Assembly (NCBI GenBank): GCA_037974665.1
Contig: CM075765.1
Span: 58,379,747 to 58,443,746 of the forward strand
Reading direction: 5' to 3'
DNA from: Ehretia macrophylla
Taxonomy: Eukaryota > Streptophyta > Magnoliopsida > Boraginales > Ehretiaceae
Length of the DNA: 64,000 nucleotides
The position numbers were made by a program, and so were the translations under genes. Every line of letters begins with the position of its first letter. Position 1 is the first letter of the stretch. The notes under the pieces are model-generated. The model had not been told where the DNA came from. It searched no databases and saw only the letters and a program-made list of their open reading frames with translations. Positions 49,871-62,532 of this stretch are shown piece after piece.

Positions 49871-49887
49871 CCCCAGCAACGGTGCCA
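49871..49887 (-). other. primer binding site of the Athila-type element
   Basis: The minus strand reads tggcaccgttgctgggg, six bases from the LTR. It is two transitions away from the form tggcgccgttgccgggg that I know as the tRNA-Asp-type site of Athila, both at CG positions, again consistent with deamination. Confidence 0.75.
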
Positions 49888-49893
49888 AAAACT

Positions 49894-51469
49894 TGTTGTA
49901 CGTTTGAAATTACTCGCAAGTGCACGAACTGTATGAAGGTATAGCTTAGGCAAATACGAGGTCGATCCCTCAGAGACTTGTTCAGTTAAGATAAAATTTT
50001 AGACTAAGATTTAGACTTCCTAATCTAGTTAGAAAGATTGATATTCCAGGTTGAGATAAAATAATAAAAGACTAAACAATAAATCTAAATAAGTAAGATA
50101 ATTAAAAATCCTAAGACAAAAGTAATTAATAATTTTAAGAACAAAAATAAAGTAATACTAAAAGAATATATAATGAATCTAGAGACTTAATAAATAAATT
50201 TTAAAACGAGAACAACTGATAACTTAAGTGAAATCAATTAAAATAAACTAAAACAAGAAAATATTAGAAAAATAACTAATTAACTAGAAGACGAAGATTA
50301 AAAAGCGAGACTAAACAAGTAAAAGGCTAAGGCTCGGAATCCACCTTGTTAATCCTAACGTCAACTATATTTGATCATTAATTTTCCCCAAATTTTACTA
50401 CATGATAATCTCGTAGTCTAGCCTCGTTACCATGGAAGATATCATCTTTTAAGCCCTAAGTTAATGAATTCAAAAAGTATGTTTATTCTTATTTTGCAAA
50501 AGAATCTTCAAATCATTAATTGTATCCCAACTAGAAATCACAGTTAATATTTGACATTAAAAATCAAAACTTTCAATTATTAAGATTTATTGAAAGCATG
50601 AGAGAAACATGAGTAAACCCATCTAAAAAATTATCTCAACAATTGAATAAAGAATAAACATTAAACATGAATGATCAAGTTATGGGAAAAAAATAATTCA
50701 CAAATATAGCATCTATCAAAATCAACAAAGCTTCATCGTCACCTTAGCACAAAAATTTAGCCTAACATATTAAAGAAACTAGAATAATAAATCTGGAAAA
50801 TAAACATAATTTAATGAATAAAAGTAAAGTAGAGAATAACGTTACAGAATTTCGTCAGCTCTTAAACCTGAAGAAACTCTAAAAACATCGTCTATAAATT
50901 TAATGCAAAGAATTAAAAGAAACCTATTCTAATTTTTATCAACTTCCACCGCTGCTTCTCGCGTTTTCCACCTGCTTCGTGGCTTTGCTGTGCCTTAAAT
51001 GAGGCACAAGTCTTTTTTTTCCTAACCGACCTTGGCCAATGTGCCAAGGCTTGCTTGCACTTTTTTATTCCAAGTCTAAATTAGACTTGGATGATGTAAG
51101 ACCAAGGCTTATCATAAGCCTTGGTCAACTTATTTTTTTTCCTTTTTTCTATTTTCTTTCCTTTTGTTTTATTTCTTCAAATCTTTATTAAATATTCTTC
51201 AAAAAGCTTTTGATCTTTTCTTCTCTTGCAATTCTTCAAGACTTTGATCTAAGTGTTATTTCATCATCACCACTTTTGATCTGCATGTCCTCGAGTTCTT
51301 CATATTTAATTACTTTCACACATACAAACAACTTTTTAGCACTGAAATATGAAAAAGTCTCAAATAAGTGATAAACAAATTAATGACTTAATACTTATTA
51401 ATTATGCTCAAATTGAATGTAACAAAGTCTAATTTAAATATAAAAATATGCAAACCCCGACTTATATCA
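49894..51469 (-). repeat. 5' LTR of the Athila-type element (1576 bp)
   Basis: Pairs with 37937-39508. Choosing the right end at 51469 gives the perfect duplication caggg at 51470-51474. Confidence 0.92.
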
Positions 51470-51614
51470 CAGGGCCCTATTGATTAATGAAGGAAAGGGT
51501 CTATGAGCCCTAGCCCAATAAGCCCACACCTGTGTAGAGTAGATCATTCAACACATGTGGCACAAACCTATTCTATTGGTCCTAGTATCATAGGCGACCG
51601 AACGGCCGCCCCCA
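51470..51614 (-). other. 5' part of the nad1 trans-spliced intron
   Basis: On the minus strand this follows nad1 exon 1 (ends about 51615) and so should be the 5' half of nad1 intron 1 (nad1i394), which is trans-spliced in plants. Beyond the Athila element its sequence should continue leftward from 37936. Confidence 0.55.
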
Positions 51615-54464
51615 AATTACTAGACAAACCTGCTATAATAATTCCATAAACACCTAGCGAAGATATGGCAAACAAATAAAGTAGCTGTCATGCCCCAACT
51701 CGACCCCACCTACAATCAGTCAAGACGCAACAGAATTTTGACAGTGTAATGACAATAATTAAGACACTGAGACTCTAAACCAACCTCTTCAGAGTACCAT
51801 ACAACCAAACTCCACAACCATACACCAATTAACCCCTCAATTAATTTAACAACATACAACATAACCATATTATACAATTATCATTCCTTCAACAATCCGT
51901 TCATAGTTATACGCCTCCGTTCCAACTTCATACATAGACTATACATAGATTTCAAAATAGATTATAGACCAACTTAGTAATTTAAACATGATCAAAAGAA
52001 AGACTACTAAACCATCATACATAAGTGTTTAAGTTAAAGTAGGTTTATAATACATCATAATACATCAACTACAAACAATCTCATGGCAATGACTCTTGCA
52101 CATAAGACTCATCCACGAAAGGCACATTTTCCTCTTCAAGAGGCACGTACCCGTAGTCTTGCTCCGCAACACCTGTAAGCATGCAATAATTGAGAGTAAG
52201 CTTATATAAAACAAGCCCAGTGAGGATCCGATAGATCTCGAATAGAATTTACTATACTCCTTGGAAATGATCCTTTGAGTTGTAAACACACAATAAACAT
52301 TAATAATAATATAAACACATAACTATAATGACCAATCAATAAAGGATACTCTAGTTGGTGTAGCTCCAAATGCCATCACAATCTCAACCAACTTCTTATC
52401 ACCCTCAATACATACACACCCGAGGTACCTCACTAGCCCTTCCCTCCATGGCATCTCCGCCCATGCGAGATGAGGTTAGCCTCTGGTAGTCATGTCGTTA
52501 TCAACCCGGCAGCTCAACGCTGCCCGAGATGTGGCACACACATACCAAGACTCAGTAATAAAATAAACATTCACATCACATGAGGAAAACTTTCACGTTG
52601 ACTATCTCCCGGTTCATCAATAATCATCCAATAATCATCTTTTCATCAATATACCACCAAATAATCAATTAAACAATAAACAACTAAGTTAGATGACAAA
52701 GTAGGCCATCCAACTTAACGTGCATTAAACACACAATCAAACCCTAGTCTAACCATTAACGACTCACAATTCCATCACTCAAACACCACCCAATCAACTA
52801 AAGGCATAATTCAATATTTAAAAGAAAGACAACCTAAACTTCAAATAATCATATCTTACATTCTTCTAATCCAAACAACTCCAAATCAGTTTCTATCACT
52901 CACCTATTCAATCAACTACATTAGCCCTCTCAGAAACCAACCAAAACACATCCAAATCAAGCCCAACAACCCTAAAACCCTAATGCGTCAAGGCTGAAAT
53001 TTTTGGACTTTCACACCAACATCGCAATCAAAAATTCGGCATAACAACAGCGCTACCACGTAATTAACAAACTTTTACAAATCGACGACAATTGATTCCA
53101 ACCACTACAACTCAAAATAATCAATAAATAGCCAAACTATGAACTTTAAATACCCGAAAATAAAAATTTATGCTACAATGGTTCAAATCTTATAAGAATA
53201 CATATAATCGATCCTTAGCATGCACTATGCAATAATATAACTTCAAATTGACATTCTAACAATTCAATATTCAATTATACGCAAAAATACAAAAGATGAC
53301 TTTTGAGATCTAGAATTTTTCTCTCACCTTTGATCTGAAACAAGCCTAGATATGTGTGCTATGCGTGCCCAACAAGCGAAATCCAACTTGGTACAAAAAA
53401 ACTACGGACAAAAACTAGCCTTTTCTATAAAATTTTGCTTTGAAAACTAAGTAGAAAACCATCTTTTTCTCCCTTGAAGCTCTCGGCCATGTACGTGTAA
53501 AATGAGTGTGTTTTGTGCTTTGCAATTGTGTGTTGATGTTATATTATGCAAAGGTCAACAATTTAAATTAAAGTCAAAGGTGGAAGCTAGTTAATTTTAG
53601 TATTTTCTTGTCTTTTAATTCTATTTTAGTTATTTCTTTGCTCAAAACATTTATGCAACACCTAAACTATCTCAAGTAATTTATTTTTAGGTGACAAGAA
53701 GTTTTACATTCAAACAATTTCACCTGAATCGGCTTAAAACTCGTTTTCTTGCAAAAGAAAGTGTAAAAACCTTTAAAATTCCAAAACCGATTCCAAATCC
53801 GTTTTAATCAAACACGGGTCTATAAATACCTGAGGACTAGGTTTTAAAACGTTTAAAATACCTCTGTAAAAATTTTAGCGGACAGGTGCTCAAAACATTA
53901 TTCACTAAAACCGGAGATAAAATTTCTGATTCCGTTTTTGATGAAAATTTCATGAATGCACACTTAGCATGTATTAGGAGTATTAGTCACAGAATTAACA
54001 CATTCTACACACTTAGCATGTATTAAGAGTATTAGTCATAGAATTAACACATTCTAAGTCATATAGCATATAAACAAGTCAATTTACGCAAAACAAGGTA
54101 AAACACGCAAATCAAGATAAGATAGAAAAGTGGGGTTTCCCAGTAGCCATATGTTCGGATCTAACAATACCATACAATAATCAAAAGGTTCAACGGCCCG
54201 AGCGACCAGACTTAACAAAAATGTAAACACTTGAGCCATTCTAAAAAGGGAGAAATTAGCACTACTTGGTGAAATTGGTTCTTTTAGAACCAATTTCAAA
54301 CCATCTGCTAGAGGTTGTAACAACCCAAACGATCCCTCTACATCAGGACCCTTTCGACGTTGCACAAAAGCCATTACTTTACGTTCCGCTAGCATTAAAA
54401 AGGCTACTCCTAGTAGAAGTGGTACAATTATTCTCAGTATTTGAACTAGAACAACTATGTATAT
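51615..54464 (-). pseudogene. nad1: nad1 exon 1, split by a solo LTR
   Basis: Two blocks, 54143-54464 and 51615-51685, flank the LTR at 51686-54142. The first reads [48 protein letters not shown] and LSLVARAV; the second reads LYLFAISSLGVYGII. This is the N-terminal third of complex I subunit 1, which helps form the quinone site in the inner membrane. Leaving out the LTR and one 5-bp duplication gives 388 nt, that is 129 codons plus one base, the phase expected for the trans-spliced intron. No internal stop was seen, but the start codon is ATA rather than ATG/ACG. The other exons are not in the window. Confidence 0.92.
51686..54142 (-). mobile_element. solo LTR of the Tekay-type family inside nad1 exon 1
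   Basis: 2457 bp. The plus strand starts tgtcatgcccca, the reverse complement of the Tekay LTR end, and finishes ggggtttccca. It matches 1461-3858 in reverse orientation throughout. The target duplication gtagc is perfect (51681-51685, 54143-54147). No internal region remains. The 5'-terminal cac has become ccc. It shows that this LTR family inserted at least twice in this segment. Confidence 0.94.
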
Positions 54465-54590
54465 TTTTTATTTTCTATTCACTCATGCTCTGGCCTGGTC
54501 GACCCGATCATGATATTTCAGTCATGATCTGGCTTGGCTGACCTAATCATGATATTGAAGGATGGGACCTTTTCTTGAAAAACTCCGGAT
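54465..54590 (-). repeat. nad1 leader with a 39-bp tandem duplication
   Basis: Two 34-bp units, 54484-54517 and 54523-54556, repeat with period 39 (catg..ctgg..ggt..atcatgatatt). Several differences are transitions. The same leader, with one unit only, is copied at 29349-29460. Confidence 0.7.
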
Positions 54591-55566
54591 CTCGATAAGA
54601 GTTGAAGATGATACAACATCGAATCCTGTTATATTACCTCAAATGGAATCTTAGCCCGCCTCACTTGTTTTCGTTCTTCTTCTGTATCGTCCCTTGAATA
54701 AAGACACCGGAGCTCTTCTTCCTTCGTTCATGCTCATAATGAGAAATCATCATATGATAAATATGAAACAAACCAAAGAAACATTTTTTGTACCAACATA
54801 ATTTCCCCAAGAAATCCCTAGGAATGGGGTTTTCAGGGCAACCCTACAGAGCGCTTCTCCGCGAATGATATAGCTACCCTAGTGCTTTTAGCCTATCGGC
54901 CACTCTAGGATAAACTGAAGAAAGGAGTTGAAGAATCGTTTGCTTTGCTTTCTTCTTTGACTACTCTACTCCCCAACAAAAATAAGGAAAGACTTGTTGG
55001 AAATCGCCGATTGACTTGGTCCAACCAAGAAAGACATAGGATTTTTTGGGCATAAAGAAAAGATTGGCTGCTTCTAAAGCTCTCTTTCTTCTCTTATATA
55101 AATAGTTAAAATTCACTCCTAAATGCAGCCGTGATCTTATATACGATACCAGCATCCAAGGAATTCTCAAACAAGATGGTCGTATAAAGATATTGTGTAA
55201 TGAATAGTAAGTAGGTCGGAAGGCCAAGAGAGTGAGTAAGGCTACATTTGACTCTATCTCGGCTCCCCCTTCTGCAATGAAAGTTGTCCTGGATGCCTTT
55301 TCGGATTTGTGTCAAAAAATTCCAGCTTTATTTCATAGATATACCCCATCAGTCTCAACCATCCCTCTACTTCAAGGGATACATTTGGACCCGACTTAAA
55401 GGGCCACAACATCGAAGATGAAGCCTATCCGGTTGAACAACTAGATAGGGGGTCGGGGAGACCGATCTTTCTTTTGGGCGTTCTGATTCGAAGTAAATTC
55501 TTGGTTGCAATTGGTCCGAGAAAAAGAGGGCCTCGATCAGAAAGGCCTTCGCTCCATTAGGGGTGT
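54591..55566. other. mitochondrial-like spacer between nad1 and the mitovirus relic
   Basis: No gene recognised. A 20-bp perfect match at 55119-55138 recurs inverted at about 62401-62420. The minus-strand frames at 54961-55315 have no recognised family. Confidence 0.45.
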
Positions 55567-56350
55567 TTGTTGTGGTTCCCCAGGATTAGGTATTGTTTTG
55601 ACCCGAATAACGAAATGTTCTTAGTTAGAGACTGTGAGCACTTCACTTCTAAAATGGGTTTAGATAATCATCTTCCTGAATTTGATCCAGTTATACCCTA
55701 TCTAGGTCAATCAGGTCAGACAATAGAGGGTGGGGGGAAGTGGAGGATATTCGCCAAGGAAACTGGGTGAATCAGAGGTTGCTACACCTCCTTCCTAAAT
55801 GGTTTATGGAAGTTTTCCGTCAATTACCTATGGATGGTACATTCAACCAAACAGCGCCAAGAGCACATACTTGGTGGATTTGAAGTTAGTGACTGATCGC
55901 TGTCCCTTCCTCCTCCAGTATGCAGTCTTAGATGCTTGCTTTGGCCTAACTTTTGCCGAAGGAGTGTCTCTGTCATTGACAAGACATCCACTCCTAATGG
56001 ACTAGGTGTGGACACCCGATTTCCTAGTGTGGTTCTCCACAGGTCAACCGTTGGGGTATTCCTTTTCCGGGCCTTTGTTTGCATTAACCCTGAATGCTTT
56101 GATATGGTTAGCGGCAAGCAAGGTGCACCCTCAGCAAGTCTTTGACCGTTACGCAGTACTCGGTGATGACGTTGTCATCGCCGATGAGTGCATAGCCGTT
56201 GTCTACCTGGAGACCCTTTCCCACTATGAATTCATAGTCGATGAGTACATAGCCGATGAGCGCATATTCCTATTTCGAAACAGAATTCATTGGTGTCGTA
56301 TAGGTGGTGTCAGTAGGCATAGTATTAGTACTTTCCAACATTGGTAGTCT
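55567..56350 (+). pseudogene. mitovirus-like RNA-dependent RNA polymerase relic
   Basis: Pieces in several frames carry the RdRp motifs of mitoviruses in the right order: GGGKWRIFA (about 55735-55760), a VDLKLVTDRCPF block corresponding to motif A (about 55874-55910), GQPLGYSFSGPLFAL corresponding to motif B (from 56042), and YAVLGDDVV with the catalytic GDD at 56162-56170. Mitoviruses are capsidless RNA viruses that replicate in mitochondria of fungi and plants, and DNA copies are known in plant mitochondrial and nuclear genomes. Here the frame is broken at least twice, just after 55760 and between 55840 and 56000, and a short stretch after the GDD region (about 56180-56265) carries an internal repeat. 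It is a dead fossil with no evidence of expression. Confidence 0.85.
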
Positions 56351-57073
56351 CCTAGCATTTCTAGGTTGCTGAAAATGTTCCAATAACGTTCCATGCCTTT
56401 TTGATTTATGGCTGGGATGTGGTAGGCCGTTGAATCCGTACCTTAAGGGTGCTTTACTTTAGTCGACAATCTCTACAAGGAGATAGCCCCTGGCGAACTC
56501 AAGTTATTCCATGACGATGTAGTAGTTGGGGATTCAACGCGAGATTTCTTAGAGTGGACTGCCCTCAGGTCATGGGTCAGATAATGACTCGCATACTTGT
56601 AGTGGTATCACTTGACGGTATGGTCGCCTGAGGTGTCCATCCAAGATTTCATTAATGCTCCGGTTATGAATCGTCATTGGAAGTCTGAGACGACTGATCC
56701 AACATTAGTTCATTTCGGGCTTTTATGTCGTGTTTAAGATCGTTTAGCGGAATGGGGTCTTGACTACAAGGTTCCTATCCTTGAGTCGTCACCCGTGTCT
56801 AGCAACGGATATGTGGTGATGGGTGGAGTCACTGGAAAGGACTTCACATTATTAGCATTTTTGGTTGACCAACCCAATGCTAGGAAAGGGGTGATCACTC
56901 TTCGACCCTTAGAGGCTCTGCCCCCTTCGTCCATCGGCCATAAGAATGACAGCGTCTCCGATCGCCAATTCTACTTGGGCTTCCAACTTGGAATCGGAAG
57001 ACCAGTGCCTATGATTTTGAGTACTGTTAGGTGCGAAAAGGATCTGGGTATCGCTCGGAAGGGGGGGGATTAG
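56351..57073 (+). pseudogene. probable C-terminal continuation of the mitovirus relic
   Basis: This follows the RdRp core without a visible junction. A 92-codon open stretch (56795-57073) and shorter coding-like pieces lie in the same orientation. The expected C-terminal RdRp region would sit here, but no motif can be named with certainty, so it is assigned by position. Confidence 0.4.
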
Positions 57074-58102
57074 ATTAGAAAGAAAGGTCGACCTTTGTTT
57101 ACCGAGCGTACATTATCCCTTAAAACAACGTTTGACTTGCATGTGAAAAGAATATAGCTGAAGTAGCATGATTGGAGGGAGCTTCTTGGCACTTAATCTA
57201 TATGTTTAACTTCCCCATACGCTACCACCTTTATTCTCTTATGCAATTTCTAGTTACAGGGAAAGATCACTCCTAAAAGAAATCTATATCATATATACCA
57301 CTACCACCAAAAGGGGGAAGGTAAAGAAACTTCTTGCTACTTAAAATCTCCATATTTTTCTAAGTAAAAAATTGTAAAATGACATTGGCTTTTTCCTCCA
57401 ACTAGAAGGGGATTTTGTTCATGGCGGATTCAAGATCGTCAAATGTGGCTTTGGCTTCAGCTATCTCATTCGTTCTTTTTTTTCTTTTGATTGGTAAGTA
57501 GCCCTTTTTCGGGTTAGTTGAAAGACCAAGAATGGCCTCTTTGAAAGAAGACGACAGACATGCTAGGAAGGAAAATGAATGAGATGAGGCCTAAGTAGGT
57601 ATGACAAAAGGTACTAGTATGGGCACAATATGCGATTGGAAGCTCTTCTTTGGTAGGTTTCATGATTTGTTAATCCAATCTTGTAAGTTGGCTTATCTTA
57701 GGCCACCGACTAAGATGATGGCTTGAAACTCGGGTAGAAATAAGACCAATCTTCAAACCCGATCAAGCATCTTCAAACCTTGGAAGCAACAAATCACGGG
57801 GCATAAGTTGTTGAATAAGCTGTGGGTCTTGAGGCCGATGTGGCATCTTTTGAACCACCATAGTTAGGGGGAAAAAAGCTCATCTTTTTTCAATGCAACC
57901 AGAGGGCTCTTAGTACGCTAACGCTACTACCTGCCCAGTAAGAGGGTGCTTTTAGGTTTATGTCGTCAAAAGAAAGGGATTCCCTACCAACACATAATTT
58001 AAATTAAATAAGTGGAGCCTACCCTAAAATAGCCCTTACAGAGCTTCTCTATCAAGAGCTGCTAGTTGGTGGTTGAGGAGTAATAGGTTCCGCATAAGCT
58101 AT
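57074..58102. other. mitochondrial-like spacer, no gene recognised
   Basis: A short frame starting at 57421 (MADSRSSNVALASAISFVLF and so on to a stop) has a hydrophobic tail but is only about 27 codons long and unidentified. The last five bases (gctat) are the left flank of the next solo LTR. Confidence 0.4.
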
Positions 58103-60603
58103 TGTGACGCCCCGAGATTTAGTCATGCATTCAATTACTGTTGCATCCCTTGTTTGCGCATTTACTTCTGTGCTTTACTAACTGACTTCTGTGACTACTA
58201 TTCACTCCATTTTTTAAACTGCATTCTATTAGTGAATTAGCATTTTTATTAAATCACATTAATAGTTAGAGAAGTGGGAAAAAATGTGCAATTGAGCTAG
58301 AAGTGATAGGATAGCTCATTTAAAAAATGTTTTTTAGTAGTTAAATGAATAGTGTTACGTAACAAAACTTAGAGATTTAAATAACTAACATTACTTTTCA
58401 CCTTAGGCTCGTTTTTAAGTTAATAACGCGCATTTTAGAAGTTCACTTAAGCACCTAAACATGACCCCACTTCAATACATACTCGATATAACACAACACA
58501 AGCTCATTTTAACACAAAATAAAAAAATTCAGCAAGTGACCAGTGCCTGAACCCGACAGCCCTTCCCATGCACATTTGGAGATTTTTGCTTCATCAAATC
58601 ATCAATTCAAGTCAAGCCAAGACTTGAGCAAGTAGTGTAGGGTGTATGCAAGCTTCCTAGGTGCCCCTACGCGAATTGGTGAGGGATTTCATGGCTTATT
58701 TTCGCATTTTGAAATAGTTGTTATTTTCTTGATTTGTTAGAAATGATGTTAAATGCTATTCCAAGGCTCAAATAAGCTTATATATATTGTGTACATGTAG
58801 TAGGGACCACATTTATGCTATTGTTTCAAGTATTAAAGAGTAGAAATCGTTAGTTAATTCGTAGGAGTAAATAGTGACAGAAATTCTAGGGTTTTGTGAA
58901 TTTGCGCGTTTTAACTTGATTCAATGCTCCTAATAGATGCCTTAGGTGCTAATAAAGGTAGTCTAATAGCCCCGTACACTTGCATTGCTCTAGAATCGCA
59001 TAGAACGTGAAATAGTCGACTTTAACAAAGGGGTTTCGGGGTTAATGCGAATCTGGGTGGATTCGGGCTTCACTTCTAGTATTCTTAGGCTACCTAGGTG
59101 CAATAGAAGCCTTGATAACCCTTGTTCGAAGCCCGGATGAGGTATGTGTAGTTTAAAGCCATAAGAGGGATTTTTGGGCTTTCGGGGTAATTACGGGCGT
59201 TTGAATGAGTTAGAGGGTTGAGAGGGTTCCTTGAGGGTTAGTTAGAAGGTTGGGAGAGTTTCCCTTTGAAATTGAATCATTAACTTAGGATTGGAAGAGA
59301 AATAGTGTGAAAAACAAAGGGGTTTAAGTGCTATTTCTGTTGACTCACTCTTCTAAGCCCATGGCATGACCTCTTGGGTGTTTATATGTGGTTTCAAGTT
59401 GATTTGGAGCATTTGGTATGATTCTATGCTTATCTTGTATATGTCCCTTTGTAAAACTGCTTATTTGCTTATATAATTATTTCTATTCTAACTGCATTGA
59501 GGTCAACCTACTTTGTTGATCCTCCTACATGTTATTGCTTATCTTATTGATATTAACTTGCCATTGTAAAGTACATTGCATAGTGGTTGCGCAACCATAG
59601 TGTCAGGGGTGGATGTGTTGAATATCAGCTGGGCGGCAAAGGGCTTGCCGGTGGATATTCAAACTCCGTGCCCTAGTCCCTCATTCGCCTGGTCTTGAGA
59701 TTGCCAGGGGATGTTGGGTCGTAGGATTATTGGGGTACATCCGGAGTACACCCACTGGAGTGTTTAGGGTTATGCCGGCTTATCGTGATCGTGATCGTGG
59801 TTCGTGGATCATGAATGAAGACCAGTGAAGATTGGTGTATAGGGGTTATGTGAAATGTATCCTTTTAAATGTGTGGTTATTTAAGCTATCATTGGTTCTT
59901 TAATTGTCTAATTGTTATTGTTGTTTAACTGTATTACCTATTGCATTGCACGCCTAGGGACTATATCCCTCACTGGGCAACAGTGGTTGCTCATACCTCG
60001 ATATATGTTTCAGGAGACGCTGAGGGTGATCCCCAGCTTGTTGAGATAGTTGAGGAGGAGGAAGTTCAGACTGATCCTTTACCTTAGTTGTTGTGCCTGT
60101 TAGCTTGAGGTGGTTTATATTCTTGCAGCTATGTGGAAGGCTCATCTGTTTATCTTATGTCCTATTTTGTAGCCTGAGGGCTATGTATATGCTTGTTGTA
60201 CAAGTTGAAGGATAGTTGATTGTGGTGTAGATTTGGAAGCCTATGTCTTGTAATAACTTATGTTTCTGCTTTCATTCACTTTGCATGCTTGGGAGTGATT
60301 GGCTTAATGTAGAATGTTTTATCCTTTAAGTATGTTTTAATGTTATCCTAGAATGTCATGGCTATTAGACTATGTTGTAAACAAAGTTACTTGCATGCTT
60401 GTGTGGTTTTGGAACGGTTGTTGCTTTGAGGCTCGGATGGCCTTGAATCTTTAAATATTTAGCCATGAAAAGCTTGTTTATCTTGTGGTCACTTTATTTG
60501 AGAGTTTATAGGTTTTCAGAATGTCCACGGTACAGGGGAGACTCTGTCCGTGTGTCAGGTCCGGACGTAACCTTTAGCTTGGGGGTTGGGTCGGGGCGTG
60601 ACA
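58103..60603 (+). mobile_element. solo LTR, third related family
   Basis: 2501 bp, start tgtgacgcccc, end ggcgtgaca. Flanks are gctat (58098-58102) and gctac (60604-60608), a target duplication with one C/T difference. It shares blocks with the non-autonomous LTRs, such as a ggagtacaccca word near 59745, gaggctcggatggccttga near 60429 and caggggagactc near 60533, but is otherwise diverged, so it is a distant member of the same superfamily. No internal region or partner LTR is present. Confidence 0.88.
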
Positions 60604-62532
60604 GCTACAATTTGTGGGGAGGCACCTATTCAGTACTTCTGAACTCGTCTTGTATCTATAGACATTAGGTCGCTAAAGCCAATAGTTTGGTGCCCAGGCA
60701 ACAACCACTCATCTTTGGTTGCAGCTTCAGTCGAAGTCTATGCTTTCAAGTCAATTCCATTCCTTGCTTCTCCGGTTGATTGCCCAGCCGCATCACACCT
60801 AAAAAAGTTTTGGAACGACAGTTTCACTTACTTCTCATGGACATTGGACCTTCTTCAAATTGGCCTTTGATTGTTGGGTCGTGTTAACCTATAAAGAACT
60901 TTTATAATAGCTTACACTCCTCAGAAATTACTAAAAGACTGGCCTACGACCCCTCATAGAAAAAAAGGTCTCTGCTTAAAGTAATTTCAAATAAGTCTGT
61001 GAGCGTACTTTGACAAGGGCTGACAACTCCTTCTTTCTATTCTATAGAAATGCCAATAGCAAATAAAATCAAATCTTACTATTAAAATATAGGGATTCTT
61101 AGTCTAGTCTAGCACGTAGTTTCAAATAATTAAATTAAGAGAACTAGTGATCTATGCCTGACGAACGTCAACCACCTCTTTAAGGTCTTCAGTAGTTAGG
61201 GGATGTAGAGCCACTATTATCTCCTCTTAGCGAGTTTGGTACCCACTCCTCTTATTGGCTGGGGATGTACACAATAGTCGAAGTAACGTATAATATGCGT
61301 CGATCATGATACGACCTGAATAGATTGAGTCAAGTAATGGCATCCACTAAGACCTTACCTTAACTGGCATGACATTTAAAGAAGGCTACGTCTAGACCTG
61401 AAGAATCCCTTAGTCTTTCGATCTAGACATATTATCTGAGCGATTCTCCTAGTGCTTAGTGGGCCAAGTGTATTTTCTTTTAGTTAATCTACTCGTTTTA
61501 CGGCCGATTTCTTTTTATCCTTCGCTTGTAGCCACTGAATCTTGTTTACGATACAACACCATTGATTGGTCTATTGGCAAAGGAAACCCATAATTAAAGA
61601 TTTCGTCTGTCCTCCAGACATTTATTATGCTGTCACTACTGCTTATCAATTTGAATTACATCGAAGCTCTCGTTCAAAATTCATCTACGAGAATTCTAAA
61701 CAAGAACTCGAGACTTGAAATGAATCCAAGTGGAAGTTGTGTAAGGAATAGGATGCAAAAGAAAGGATGGAAAGACAAAGACAGGATTTCTTAGAAGTTA
61801 GAAGTTTCAGTTCAAGTCCTTGGTTCAAGAATAAGCAAGAGGATAGTAAGCAACAAGCTAGCAAGTAGTTAGAAAGCTAACCTGAAAGCAGGGCAAGTAA
61901 CCCAAAGCATCGGCATTGGAATTGATTGATTGGATTGAGGTAAAATCTCTCTTGTTCCTCCAGCTGCTCTGCTTGATTTGAGGAATTAGTTGGAGGTGAG
62001 ATGTAGGCCCATGCTTCTTGTGTTGAAGTAAGTATACTGGTGACATATTATAAGATCTATGAGCTTCTTCCTTCTTTCCTAAAAAGAAAGTGAGTAAAAA
62101 CCCCAACAATAAGTGTGAGAAATTGAATTAGAGCTCACAAGTAAGGTAAGATAGATCTTCTCGTAGCAGTTGTAAGCCTTTCCGTTGTTGCAGTGAATGG
62201 TATATAAGAAACCTTAGCTATTGAATCAGCTCTTAGGGTGGTCCTTATGCTTAACACAAGGAGTTTGGACATTCATACTTCTTGCTAAACATTTTTCTGG
62301 AAGAAGGGATTGAGAGAGGGGATAAAGGGATTTAGCACTGCAGATGAATTGAAGAAGAAGGATCGTATTCTCTCCTTCTATCATTGATGGTATCATATAA
62401 AAGATCACGGCTGCATTTAGGTATGAAAGAACGATCTGATCTTAACTAGAAATTGCTTAAAAGAAGAGTTCGCCGAAGGTTGGAAGGAAGTAGTGTGTCG
62501 GGTTCACCAGGTTCTACCACTGAGGGGCTTAA
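60604..62532. other. mitochondrial-like sequence, no gene recognised
   Basis: 1.9 kb without a frame I can assign. It contains the inverted match to 55119-55138 at 62401-62420. Confidence 0.45.

Larger units (their letters stand above)
37937..51469 (-). mobile_element. Athila-type Ty3/gypsy retrotransposon, split by a solo LTR
   Basis: LTRs are at 37937-39508 and 49894-51469 (about 1.57 kb). The target duplication caggg is perfect (37932-37936, 51470-51474). In minus-strand sense the order is 5' LTR, primer site (49871-49887), gag, protease, RT, RNase H, integrase, about 2.2 kb of non-coding DNA, polypurine tract (39509-39520), 3' LTR. The primer site, protease motif (DLGTSVNLLP) and the long 3' non-coding part are typical of Athila. 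It is 13.5 kb with the 2.5-kb solo LTR inside pol, about 11 kb without. Stops and frameshifts make it inactive. Confidence 0.92.
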
